A stretch of DNA of 64,000 bases from Paludibacter propionicigenes WB4 (GTDB lineage Bacteria > Bacteroidota > Bacteroidia > Bacteroidales > Paludibacteraceae), in the NCBI RefSeq assembly GCF_000183135.1, contig NC_014734.1, positions 62,001 to 126,000 of the forward strand, read 5' to 3'. The first letter of the stretch is position 1. Each line of letters begins with the position of its first letter. A model generated the notes under the pieces. The model was given only the letters and a program-made list of their open reading frames with translations. It was not told where the DNA came from and ran no database searches. Both the position numbers and the translations under genes were made by a program. This document shows, piece after piece, positions 8,458-21,067 of the stretch.

Positions 8458-11400
8458 ATGAATGTAAAAAGAAAATTTTTCTTCATTTTGGCTTTAATGA
8501 TTTGTTATTTGCCAACGTTAAAAAACATCGATAGTGGTGTTACCGCTCAAACCATTCAACAAAAAACGAGTACCATTTCAGGGAAAGTCATAGACACAAA
8601 AGGAGAACCATTAATTGGTGTTACTGTAAGAATTAAAGGTGAATCAAATGGTACAGTAACTGATGTTGATGGTGCTTTCAGCATTAAGAATGTTACGCCA
8701 TCTACAGTGTTAATTTTATCGTACGTGGGAATGAATAATGCTGAAGTTGTTGTCGGAAATCAAAAAACAATTAAATTGACTTTATCGGACAAATCAATCG
8801 GTATGGATGAAGTAGTTGTTATTGGTTACGGTACACAAAAGAAAGTAAATCTGACTGGTTCTGTTGGAAATGTTCAGATGAGTGACATGGAAACCAGACC
8901 GTTGACTGATGCAAGTTTAGCTTTACAAGGTACAGTTGCAGGGGTATATGCTTTGCAAAGTTCAGGTAAACCTGGTGATGACAACGCAATTATTTCAATC
9001 AGAGGTATCGGAACATTTGGTAATAATAACCCTTTGGTAATTATTGATGGATTCCCAGGCAATATGTCTGATGTAAATGCCAATGACATTAAATCGGTAT
9101 CGGTATTGAAAGATGCTGCTTCCTCTTCTATTTATGGAAACAGAGCTGCAAACGGTGTTATCTTGATTACTACTAAAAGGGGTTCCTCAGGCAAGATGTC
9201 AGTGAGCTACAATGGTTACTTTGGTGTACAGCAAGCTACGAGATTACCTAACGTTTTAAATTCAGTTCAGTATGCAACACTTAAAAATGAAGCTGCAGCA
9301 AATTCTGGACGTGTAGCAAGCTTTACGGATGCAGACATCCAAAAATTTGCAGCACACAACGACCCAATGTATCCTGACATTAATTACTTTGATGTTTATT
9401 ATGGAAAAGCTCAAACTCAAAACCACCGTTTGAGTCTTACAGGAGGTAGCGAAAATGTACAATTTGCCTTTATGCTTGGACAGTTAAACCAAGATGGTAT
9501 TATGGTAGGCACTGATTATAAGAAAACAGATTTCCGTTCTAACATTGATGCCTTTTTCTTGAAAGATAAACAATTAAGAATCTCTACTAAGATAGCCGGT
9601 AACTTGGGTGTTAAGAATGAACCTACTAGTGTGTGGAATGCTACTTGGTATGCTACACTTGCGCCAATATATCCTTTACAGAATGCTGCTGGTCAGTATA
9701 TGTCAGTAAATGGAGAATTAGATCCTTACGCAGAAATTCAAGCTGGTAGTACCAGAAAAGTAAAACGATACGATTTAAGTGCGCAGGCTGAAGCAGAATA
9801 TAAAATCTTTAAAGATTTAAGTGCACAGGTGACTTATGGGTATAACGTTATGTCATCCAATGAAAATGCTTTTAATGCCAATGTGGTATTACAAAATAAA
9901 GCAGGAGGTACAAAAACAGAGCAATCAGATTTGTATATTAAAAATGAAACTGATGTTCAAACGATGTTCACCGGTTTACTTAAATACAATAAAACTTTTG
10001 GAGACCATGATTTGAATGTACTGGCAGGTTATTCAGAAGAAGAGTTTACTTATGATTGGCAGAGTGGCTATCGAAAAAATTTCGTAAACAATACCCAAAG
10101 AATTCTTAGCTTGGGTGATGCTGCCTCACAGACAAATGATGCAGGAAGTTATGATCTTGGTTTGCGCTCTTATTTTGGACGTATAAACTATGGTTTTCAA
10201 GGAAAATATTTGCTTGAAGCTAATATTCGTCGAGATGCCTCTTCCAGATTTGCTGAAGGACATCAATGGGGTACATTCCCTTCATTCTCTGCTGGTTGGA
10301 TCGCTTCAAATGAAAGTTTCTTGAAAAGTGCCAATTGGATTAGCCTGTTAAAACTGCGTGCGTCATGGGGTCGATTAGGCAATCAAAACATTGATAATTA
10401 CTATAATGGTAGTGATATCTTAGCATCTGGTCAAAATTACTCTCTTGGAGGAACTTTATACTCCGGCGTGGCAATTAGAGATATGACCAACAAACTATTG
10501 ACATGGGAAACTGCGCAACAATTAAACTTTGGTGTTGATTTTAATCTGAAGAACGGATTTGAACTGACTGCTGACTATTTTAATAAAAAGACAAAGGATC
10601 TATTAAAAAGACAACCTATTCCGGCTACAATGGCATTAGGTTATCCGTTTGCAAATGCCGGTGAAGTTCAAAATGAAGGTATTGAAGGTTCTATCACATA
10701 CAGAAAATCATTTACAAATGGACTAAAATTGCGTACCACACTTAACTTAGCTCATATTGTAAATAAAATTACAAAATTGGATGTTAATGAAGAATTTACT
10801 TCTCCAAAGGCAATTATAATAGGGTCAGCGATTAATTCATTTTATGGTTACCAAATGGATGGAATCTATCAGACATCTGATTTTACTGGATATGATCAAA
10901 TTCAAAAAAAATGGATTTTAAAACCTGGAGTTGTTGATGTAACTGACTTTAGTGCAGAACCAGGAGATATTAAATTTAAAGATCTCAACGGAGACGGCGT
11001 AGTGGATCAGAATCATGATAGGAAGGTTCTAGGAAAACAATTCCCGGATTTATCTTATTCTATGAATATTAATTTAGAATGGAAGGGATTTGATTTTAGT
11101 ATGTTCTTCCAGGGTGTTCAGGGAATTCAGGGCTATTTCTATTATGAAATTGCTACTCCATTCAGTGGTGTTGCTAATCTAGGTTCGTGGTGGATGGACA
11201 GATGGACACCAACGAACCCATCTAACACAATGCCAAAGGTGACTTTAAATGAGACTCATACAAATGTTCACTCTTCTTTTTACATGGAAGATGCATCGTA
11301 TCTTCGTTTAAAGAACATCGAACTGGGGTATACTATAAGTCCGACTATTCTTTCAAAAATAGGAATTAGCTCACTAAGAGTTTATGGAAATGTTCAGAAT

Positions 11401-11517
11401 GCCTTTACTCTTACTAAATTCAAAGGTTTTGATCCGGAACAAAAGACAGACCAAACCAGAGCTGAAGCCTTTCCACAGGTTCGAGTTATGACTGTAGGTG
11501 TAAATGTTAACTTTTAA
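8458..11517 (+). CDS. SusC-like TonB-dependent outer-membrane transporter
   Basis: 1019 residues. Signal peptide (about 1-30), then a carboxypeptidase-regulatory-like domain (about 40-110, SGKVIDTKGEPLIGVTV), the SusC/RagA signature DEVVVIGYGTQKK at 117-129, a TonB plug (about 130-240, ending NGVILITTKRG), and a 22-strand-type beta-barrel to the C-terminal NVNF. It would import oligosaccharides across the outer membrane using TonB energy, with the following SusD protein as lid. The two genes are separated by 2 bp, confirming the pair. The N-terminal extension is the standard SusC type; there is no sigma-factor-signalling STN domain, consistent with control by the hybrid two-component protein rather than an ECF sigma/anti-sigma system. 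Confidence 0.97.
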   Translation: MNVKRKFFFILALMICYLPTLKNIDSGVTAQTIQQKTSTISGKVIDTKGEPLIGVTVRIKGESNGTVTDVDGAFSIKNVTPSTVLILSYVGMNNAEVVVGNQKTIKLTLSDKSIGMDEVVVIGYGTQKKVNLTGSVGNVQMSDMETRPLTDASLALQGTVAGVYALQSSGKPGDDNAIISIRGIGTFGNNNPLVIIDGFPGNMSDVNANDIKSVSVLKDAASSSIYGNRAANGVILITTKRGSSGKMSVSYNGYFGVQQATRLPNVLNSVQYATLKNEAAANSGRVASFTDADIQKFAAHNDPMYPDINYFDVYYGKAQTQNHRLSLTGGSENVQFAFMLGQLNQDGIMVGTDYKKTDFRSNIDAFFLKDKQLRISTKIAGNLGVKNEPTSVWNATWYATLAPIYPLQNAAGQYMSVNGELDPYAEIQAGSTRKVKRYDLSAQAEAEYKIFKDLSAQVTYGYNVMSSNENAFNANVVLQNKAGGTKTEQSDLYIKNETDVQTMFTGLLKYNKTFGDHDLNVLAGYSEEEFTYDWQSGYRKNFVNNTQRILSLGDAASQTNDAGSYDLGLRSYFGRINYGFQGKYLLEANIRRDASSRFAEGHQWGTFPSFSAGWIASNESFLKSANWISLLKLRASWGRLGNQNIDNYYNGSDILASGQNYSLGGTLYSGVAIRDMTNKLLTWETAQQLNFGVDFNLKNGFELTADYFNKKTKDLLKRQPIPATMALGYPFANAGEVQNEGIEGSITYRKSFTNGLKLRTTLNLAHIVNKITKLDVNEEFTSPKAIIIGSAINSFYGYQMDGIYQTSDFTGYDQIQKKWILKPGVVDVTDFSAEPGDIKFKDLNGDGVVDQNHDRKVLGKQFPDLSYSMNINLEWKGFDFSMFFQGVQGIQGYFYYEIATPFSGVANLGSWWMDRWTPTNPSNTMPKVTLNETHTNVHSSFYMEDASYLRLKNIELGYTISPTILSKIGISSLRVYGNVQNAFTLTKFKGFDPEQKTDQTRAEAFPQVRVMTVGVNVNF

Positions 11518-11519
11518 AT

Positions 11520-13088
11520 ATGATGATTATGAACAATATAAATAGAATTATTACTTTATCGTTTATTTTATTGAGTTTGTTGGGCTGTTCAAGTGACCTC
11601 TTGGACAAGACCCCAAAAGACAGACTGTCTCCAGCTACGTTCTATCAAAATGAAACACAGTGTAAAATGGCGCTGATGGGCGTTTATAATGCCCTTCAGC
11701 CCAATGCAACACCAACTCATTTTTATCAGTTTGAATTTATGTCTGATAACGGTTATTGTCAGGCTGCATGGCAAGGTTCAAATGAAATTGGTTCATGGAG
11801 TACCAACTCAAACAGTTGGGGTCCCAATGCGAAATGGTCACAGGATTATGCAATTATTTCGCGGGCAAATCAATTTATACAAGACATCAGTACTGCTTCG
11901 GTAAGCGATGATGTTAAAGCTCCTATGGTAGCAGAAGCTAAATTCTTAAGAGGTTATGCCTATTCAGATTTGATTACTTATTTCGGTGATGTGCCACTTA
12001 TTACTAAAGTTTTGCCATTAGCTGATGCTTATGTAAAAAGAAATGCTAAAGCCGAAGTGCTTACTCAAATTCTTACTGACCTGACAGATGCAGCAAGTGG
12101 TCTTCCTACTTCTTATTCTAAAGAAAATATAGGACGTGCTACAAAAGGAGCCGCGTTGGCTTATAAGGCCAAGATATTACTCTATAATCAAAAATGGGCA
12201 GAGGCAGCACAAGCAGCCAAAGATGTTATGGATTTAAAAGTTTATGATTTTTATCCTAACTATTCTGACCTTTTCACTGAAGCTCATGAGAATAATGTTG
12301 AAGTGATTTTTGATATCCAGTATATTCCAACAACTCAAAGTCAACCATGGCCTGCAGAACCATTTGTTCTTGGAACCTGGCAAACATCAAACATCACAGC
12401 TGATATGATTAATTCATATTACATGACTAATGGTAAGCCTATTACAGATGCTACATCGGGCTATAATGATCAAAATCCTTATAAAAACAGAGACCCAAGA
12501 CTGGACGCTACTGTAGTGCTACCTGGTACAAAATATGGTACAGCTACTTTTATCCCTGCTAGTTATGATGAATATCCTTGTGGTGCTAAGCCACGTAAGT
12601 ATGCAGAGTACGGAATTGCTGATGTCAATAACAGCTCATTGAATACTATTTTGATGCGTTATGCAGATATCTGTCTTATGCGAGCCGAAGCACTTGTTGA
12701 GTCAGGTAGCACAGCTCAGGAAATCTATGATCTTATTGATAAAGTGCGCGCCAGAGTGGGTATGCCAACTGTTGAATCAGTAGAAGGTACTGGTCTTAGC
12801 CAAGCACAACTTCGCCAAATTATCAGACATGAAAGAAGGGTTGAGTTTTGTATGGAAGGAACGCGCTATGCCGATATGTTGAGATGGAAAGATGAATCGT
12901 TGGTACATGATGTTTATGGTTATGATAAAACGAAATTGTCTGATCCAACTAATCCAGCCAAATGGGTGTTCTCACAAATTAAAATTGACACAAGAACATT
13001 TAATGCAACTAAAGGATGGTTGTGGCCAATTCCTCAATCAGATATATTGATTAATAAAAATTTACTTCCGAATAATCCTGGATATTAA
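11520..13088 (+). CDS. SusD-like surface glycan-binding lipoprotein
   Basis: 522 residues. The N-terminus carries a lipoprotein signal with lipobox SLLGC, lipidated Cys at 23. An N-terminal SusD-like domain with TPR-type helices (NETQCKMALMGVYNAL onward) and a C-terminal RagB/SusD domain (RDPRLDATVVLP, MRYADICLMRAEAL, RHERRVEFCMEGTRYADMLRW) are clear. It caps the SusC barrel and binds the glycan at the cell surface. It starts 2 bp after the susC stop; Met4 (11529) is an alternative start that leaves the signal intact. A strong terminator follows at 13275-13302. Confidence 0.96.
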   Translation: MMIMNNINRIITLSFILLSLLGCSSDLLDKTPKDRLSPATFYQNETQCKMALMGVYNALQPNATPTHFYQFEFMSDNGYCQAAWQGSNEIGSWSTNSNSWGPNAKWSQDYAIISRANQFIQDISTASVSDDVKAPMVAEAKFLRGYAYSDLITYFGDVPLITKVLPLADAYVKRNAKAEVLTQILTDLTDAASGLPTSYSKENIGRATKGAALAYKAKILLYNQKWAEAAQAAKDVMDLKVYDFYPNYSDLFTEAHENNVEVIFDIQYIPTTQSQPWPAEPFVLGTWQTSNITADMINSYYMTNGKPITDATSGYNDQNPYKNRDPRLDATVVLPGTKYGTATFIPASYDEYPCGAKPRKYAEYGIADVNNSSLNTILMRYADICLMRAEALVESGSTAQEIYDLIDKVRARVGMPTVESVEGTGLSQAQLRQIIRHERRVEFCMEGTRYADMLRWKDESLVHDVYGYDKTKLSDPTNPAKWVFSQIKIDTRTFNATKGWLWPIPQSDILINKNLLPNNPGY

Positions 13089-13274
13089 AAAATGATTGTT
13101 GTTTGACATTGTTCCTTTAAAAGGGAATAATACTGTATATCTATTTCCTATGAGAGCATAATTACTATGTATTATTGGTAACGAAAAGGATTAGTAAATA
13201 GATATATACAAATTAAAAGCACGCAAATAGGTATTAGTTATTGAAAACAGGCAAGATGCTTTAATTTGATTGTA

Positions 13275-13308
13275 GGGCAGATTTATTTATATAAATCTGC
13301 CCTTTTTT
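13275..13308 (+). terminator. Intrinsic terminator after susCD
   Basis: Perfect 12-bp stem (GGGCAGATTTAT paired with ATAAATCTGCCC), a 4-nt loop (TTAT) and a run of six T. Confidence 0.9.
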
Positions 13309-13421
13309 CTTTTATCCAGATTGACGTCTGAAAGTTAGTATCTAACAGCTCATTCTACGTGTTTTACCTGATTTCCGACTTTAATAGTTGATTATTGAAC
13401 TTCAATTATAATGAGAAATCG

Positions 13422-13429
13422 TATTTTTG
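13422..13429 (+). promoter_or_regulatory. Likely -7 element for GH43-GH51-GH2
   Basis: TATTTTTG matches TAnnTTTG and lies about 80 nt before the GH43 start, downstream of the susCD terminator. No clear -33 box. Confidence 0.4.
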
Positions 13430-13509
13430 TAAAGTAATGAGGAGTCAATCATTTAGTTTGATCATAAAGAACACATAAAGATAATTCCAATCTCTAAATC
13501 CAATCAAAA

Positions 13510-15717
13510 ATGTATTTAAAAAAAATCAAGTTTTTTCTCTGCCTGAGCCTTGTATTAGGCTGTTTAAGCACTGTTCAAGCAGAACAATTATCAATCCCGA
13601 AGAATTCAAGAAAGAAAATTTCTACGGTAAAAGCGAAGGATAAAACCAGTGCTTACCTTTTTGTATACTTTACCGGAAATCGGAAAGAGGAAGAGCAAAT
13701 CCGGTTTGCGTTGAGTAGCGATGGATATAACTTCAAAGCGCTGAATCAGGATAATCCGATTATTAGCTCGCAGAAGATCAGTCTGAGCGGTGGCGTTCGC
13801 GATCCACATATTCTACGCTGCGAGGATGGCAAAACTTTTTATATGGTTGTTACCGATATGACCTCAGACAAAGGTTGGGATTCCAATCGAGGCATAGTAC
13901 TTCTGAAATCGACCGATTTAGTAAACTGGACTTCTGCCACCGTACATATTCCTACCGTTTTTTCTAAAGAATTTGGTAATGTGCTGCGTGTGTGGGCTCC
14001 ACAAACAATCTATGACCCATCGGTGGGTAAGTATATGGTTTACTTCTCGATGTTGAAAAGCGAAAAAGGAGACTATGATAAGATTTACTATTCTTACGCC
14101 AATAAAGATTTTACGGCACTGGAAACCATCCCTAAACAGTTATTTTTCAATCCCAATAAAACTTCGTGTATTGATGGAGATATTGTAAAAGCTTTTGGAC
14201 AATATCATCTGTTTTACAAAACCGAAGATACGGAGAAGGGTATCAGAAAAGCCGTAGCCGATAAACTAACCGACGAATGGAAATCGGTGGGTGGTATGAT
14301 GCAACAAACTACCAGCCCGGTAGAAGGAGCCGGAGTTTTTAAGCTGAACAACTCCAATGATTGGGTGCTGATGTACGACATGTATACCAGCGGAAAGTAT
14401 CAGTTTACCAAAAGTACTGATCTGGAGCATTTCAAAGTCATTGATCAAGATGTTACTATGGACTTTCATCCCCGCCATGGAACTGTGCTGCCCATTACAG
14501 CCGATGAAGTAGCCCGGTTAACCAATAAATGGGTAAGCGTTTCGTCTGTATTCGAATCGGCAAAAGCAAAAGGACTGAAGAAAATCAATATCGTAGTGGA
14601 TACGGTTGCCAAAAAGGTTTGTTTACCTGTTGAACCAGCCACTAATTTAAGTCTGTTCAAACCTGAATTGAATAGCTTTCCGGGAGTTAGTGTTAAGCCA
14701 AGCGGTGCTGCAGATTTTAGTAAGGGAGCGGTAAAATATACAGTGAAGATAGGAGGAAAGAAATCGGAAACATATACGGTTGAAGCAGTCAAAAACCATA
14801 ATCCGGTGCTGAACGGTTACTATGCCGATCCGGAGATTCTGTATTCGAAGAAAACAGGTAAGTACTATATTTATCCAACCAGCGATGGATTTACCGGCTG
14901 GTCTGGAACGTATTTTAAATGTTTCTCGTCTGATAATTTAGTAGATTGGACTGACGAAGGCAAAATTATTCAATTAGGTAAAGATGTTAGCTGGGCCAAT
15001 CGCAACGCCTGGGCTCCATGTATTGAGGAAAAGAAAGTTAACGGACAATATAAATACTTCTACTATTTTTCTGCAGCTCAAAAAATTGGTGTGGCTGTTT
15101 CCGATAGTCCTACAGGACCCTTTGTTGATCTGGGTAAACCATTGATTGATAAACATCCTAACGGAATAAACTATGGGCAGGAAATAGATGAAGATGTATT
15201 CACTGATCCTCAAACAGGTAAAAGTTATTTGTATTGGGGAAATGGTTATATGGCTGGTGCCGAACTGAACGATGATATGACTTCCATAAAGCCGGAAACT
15301 GTTACCATATTGAAACCGGATAATACCTATCGCGAAGGTACTTATGTATTCTATCGTAAAGGCATTTATTATTTTATGTGGTCGGAAGACGATACCCGCA
15401 GCGAAAATTATCGGGTACGTTATGCTACTTCTACTTCGCCTTTGGGTGCATTCACTATTCCGAAAGATAATTTGGTAATTGCCAAAGACCCAAAAGCCGG
15501 CATTTACGGAACAGGACATAACTCGGTGCTTCAGATTCCAGGAAAAGATGAATGGTATCTTGTGTACCACCGCTTCAATTACCCGAAAGGAATTACGCAG
15601 GGCGATGCAGCCGGTTATAGCCGCGAAGTATGTATCGACAAAATGGAGTTTAGCGCCGATGGTGGTATCAAACAGGTTATACCTACACACAAAGGAATAG
15701 ATCCTGTAAAGTTGTGA
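13510..15717 (+). CDS. Double-domain GH43 glycosidase, exported
   Basis: 735 residues. Exported: the N-terminus has either a type I signal (TVQA cut) or a lipobox LVLGC with Cys18. Two GH43 five-bladed-propeller domains follow. Domain 1 (about 45-360) shows the catalytic set D98 (GGVRDPHIL), D222 (SCIDGD) and E272 (PVEGAGVF). Domain 2 (about 432-735) shows D440 (NGYYADPEIL), D560 (GQEIDEDVFTD) and E609 (YREGTYVF). A small beta-linker (about 370-425) joins them. GH43 enzymes are mostly alpha-L-arabinofuranosidases, beta-xylosidases or exo-galactanases. With GH51 and GH2 immediately downstream, removal of arabinose or galactose from arabinogalactan is the best guess. The exact subfamilies cannot be assigned by eye. 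Confidence 0.88.
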   Translation: MYLKKIKFFLCLSLVLGCLSTVQAEQLSIPKNSRKKISTVKAKDKTSAYLFVYFTGNRKEEEQIRFALSSDGYNFKALNQDNPIISSQKISLSGGVRDPHILRCEDGKTFYMVVTDMTSDKGWDSNRGIVLLKSTDLVNWTSATVHIPTVFSKEFGNVLRVWAPQTIYDPSVGKYMVYFSMLKSEKGDYDKIYYSYANKDFTALETIPKQLFFNPNKTSCIDGDIVKAFGQYHLFYKTEDTEKGIRKAVADKLTDEWKSVGGMMQQTTSPVEGAGVFKLNNSNDWVLMYDMYTSGKYQFTKSTDLEHFKVIDQDVTMDFHPRHGTVLPITADEVARLTNKWVSVSSVFESAKAKGLKKINIVVDTVAKKVCLPVEPATNLSLFKPELNSFPGVSVKPSGAADFSKGAVKYTVKIGGKKSETYTVEAVKNHNPVLNGYYADPEILYSKKTGKYYIYPTSDGFTGWSGTYFKCFSSDNLVDWTDEGKIIQLGKDVSWANRNAWAPCIEEKKVNGQYKYFYYFSAAQKIGVAVSDSPTGPFVDLGKPLIDKHPNGINYGQEIDEDVFTDPQTGKSYLYWGNGYMAGAELNDDMTSIKPETVTILKPDNTYREGTYVFYRKGIYYFMWSEDDTRSENYRVRYATSTSPLGAFTIPKDNLVIAKDPKAGIYGTGHNSVLQIPGKDEWYLVYHRFNYPKGITQGDAAGYSREVCIDKMEFSADGGIKQVIPTHKGIDPVKL

Positions 15718-15773
15718 TAATTACACAATATATCAACTCTCAATCTTAATCAACTAAAACACGTATAATAATC

Positions 15774-17723
15774 ATGAAAAACCGCCTCTTCACTCTCGCG
15801 TTTGTACTGGGAGTCATTTGCCCTGCACATTCCCAACAGAGAAAAAACATTAGCTCCAAAGCTATCAGCCCCGATTTGATTGGTGTATTTTTCGAAGACA
15901 TCAATTATGCTGCCGATGGTGGATTGTATGCCGAGCTGATTCAAAACAGGTCGTTTGAATATAGCCCGACAGATCATGGAGGTTGGAATTCATTTACCGC
16001 CTGGGAATATATTACTCAGGGTTATGGTTATGGAGCTCTTTCAGTAGAAACAACTTCGCCTGTACATCCAAATAATCCGCACTATGCAGTGCTCAAAGTA
16101 GAAGAAGTTGGTCAGGAAGGTATTGGGTTGAAGAACTCAGGCTTCGATGGTATTCCTGTAAAAGCTGGAGAGAAATATAATTTCTCAGTTTTCATTGCCC
16201 AACAGGATGGTAGTTCAATGCCAATGCAGGTCAAATTGCTAAACAAAAAAGGAGAAACAATCGGCGAAACAACCTTCACCACTACCTCCAAAGACTGGAA
16301 GAAATATACAGCCACTATCACCGTTACTCAAAGCCAGGATAGTGCGAGTCTGGTGTTATTGGCCAAAGCAAAAGGAAAAATTGCCATCGATATGGTTTCA
16401 CTTTTCCCGCAAAATACCTTCAAAAACAGAGTAAACGGACTTCGTGCCGATTTAGCACAAACCATTGCCGACTTGAAACCTAAATTTATGCGTTTCCCGG
16501 GCGGTTGTCTGGTGCATGGTGACGGACTGGGCAATATGTATCGTTGGAAAAACACCATTGGGCCGGTAGAACAACGCGTGGCTCAGAAAAACATTTGGGG
16601 TTATCATCAAACAGCCGGTTTAGGCTATTTCGAATATTTTCAGTTTTGCGAAGATATGGGAGCTAAACCTCTTCCTGTTGTTCCTGCCGGCGTAAGTTGT
16701 CAGAATTCAGGCGGAACATGGCGCATTGGTGGAACCGGACAAAAAGGAATTCAACTCAACGAGATGCCGGATTATGTTCAGGAGGTATTAGATCTGATAG
16801 AATGGGCAAATGGTCCAGTTACTTCCACCTGGGGAGCCAAAAGAGCAGCAGCAGGACATCCAAAACCTTTCCATCTGGAATATGTGGGCATTGGCAACGA
16901 GGATAAGATTACTCCGGAATTTAAAGAGCGTTTTAAAATGATTCACGACGTGGTAAAAGCCAAACATCCAGAGATTACAGTAATAGGAACCGTAGGTCCT
17001 GCACCCGATGGAGAAGATTTTGAACTGGGATGGAAGTTTGCCAACAAAGAAAATGTACCGATGGTGGATGAACATTACTACATGAAACCCGAATGGTTTC
17101 TTGCCAACCAGAAGCGCTATGATACTTACGATCGTTTGAAATCAAAAGTATATTTGGGTGAATATGCTTCGTGGGGAAACAGTCTGTTCAATGCCATTGC
17201 CGAAGCAGCTTATATGACTTCGCTGGAACGCAACGGTGATGTGGTGCGTCTTTCATCTTATGCTCCTTTGTTGGCCAAAGCAGGACATACGCAATGGAAC
17301 CCCGATATGATTTATTTCAACAACACCACCATCTATCGCACGGCTAATTATTATGTTCAGCAGTTATTCTCTACCAACGAAGGTGATATGTATCATTCAA
17401 ATGTAGTAACACCCGCCATCAACAAAGCAGATACAGCATTAGCTTACTCTTGTGTACGCAACAGTAAAACAGGCGATGTGATTCTCAAATTGGTGAACAG
17501 CAGTAAGGTGGAAAAATCGTTCAACGTAAATTTGTCGCAGTTCAAAGGAATAGGCACAAAAGCCGTTGTTACTATACTCACTGGAGATGCCACAGTTGAG
17601 AATAGCTTTGAAACACCGGATAAAGTAAAACCGGTTACTTCCAACTTCAAAGCTGCAAGGAACTTTACATATACTGTTCAACCTATGTCATTAACCGTGA
17701 TCAACGTAAAAGGAAACCGGTAG
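15774..17723 (+). CDS. GH51 alpha-L-arabinofuranosidase, exported
   Basis: 649 residues. Signal peptide (cut near CPAHS-QQ), an N-terminal segment with an inserted CBM4_9-like beta-sandwich (about 75-205), then the GH51 TIM barrel with RFPGGCLVHGDG near 240. The acid/base is E376 in GIGNED and the nucleophile E463 in YLGEYAS. A C-terminal beta-domain ends the protein. The enzyme hydrolyses terminal alpha-L-arabinofuranosyl residues. It follows GH43 by 56 bp and precedes GH2 by 72 bp, so a GH43-GH51-GH2 transcript is likely. The signal peptide places it in the periplasm or at the surface, unlike many cytoplasmic GH51 enzymes. Confidence 0.95.
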   Translation: MKNRLFTLAFVLGVICPAHSQQRKNISSKAISPDLIGVFFEDINYAADGGLYAELIQNRSFEYSPTDHGGWNSFTAWEYITQGYGYGALSVETTSPVHPNNPHYAVLKVEEVGQEGIGLKNSGFDGIPVKAGEKYNFSVFIAQQDGSSMPMQVKLLNKKGETIGETTFTTTSKDWKKYTATITVTQSQDSASLVLLAKAKGKIAIDMVSLFPQNTFKNRVNGLRADLAQTIADLKPKFMRFPGGCLVHGDGLGNMYRWKNTIGPVEQRVAQKNIWGYHQTAGLGYFEYFQFCEDMGAKPLPVVPAGVSCQNSGGTWRIGGTGQKGIQLNEMPDYVQEVLDLIEWANGPVTSTWGAKRAAAGHPKPFHLEYVGIGNEDKITPEFKERFKMIHDVVKAKHPEITVIGTVGPAPDGEDFELGWKFANKENVPMVDEHYYMKPEWFLANQKRYDTYDRLKSKVYLGEYASWGNSLFNAIAEAAYMTSLERNGDVVRLSSYAPLLAKAGHTQWNPDMIYFNNTTIYRTANYYVQQLFSTNEGDMYHSNVVTPAINKADTALAYSCVRNSKTGDVILKLVNSSKVEKSFNVNLSQFKGIGTKAVVTILTGDATVENSFETPDKVKPVTSNFKAARNFTYTVQPMSLTVINVKGNR

Positions 17724-17777
17724 CATTATATCGGTTGGTTCAACATTTGGTTGAATAAAATGATAACAAATAAATAA

Positions 17778-20903
<3,126 letters not shown>

Positions 20904-20963
20904 ATTGCTATCAAAGAAAAAACGTGAATTTATAGAGGTATATAATCACGTTGTTTAGTGACG

Positions 20964-20997
20964 AAACGGTCGGAATTTAAAAGTTCCGACCGTTTTT
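20964..20997 (+). terminator. Intrinsic terminator after GH2
   Basis: Perfect 12-bp stem (AAACGGTCGGAA with TTCCGACCGTTT), 8-nt loop, and T-run to 20997. Confidence 0.85.
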
Positions 20998-21067
20998 ATT
21001 TATTACCAGCATCAGCAGTGGAACATCCAACGCTAATTTCGCTACGGCGAACAAGGGCTTTAATCCA

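Larger units (their letters stand above)
13089..13509. other. Intergenic region between susD and GH43
   Basis: 421 bp. It contains an intrinsic terminator at 13275-13302 and a -7-like element at 13422-13429. Nothing else coding was seen. The enzyme genes downstream probably have their own promoter. Confidence 0.5.

Noticed and set aside
14974-15690. 238-residue open frame on the minus strand
   Set aside because: Antisense shadow of the second GH43 domain; no start context and no recognisable family.
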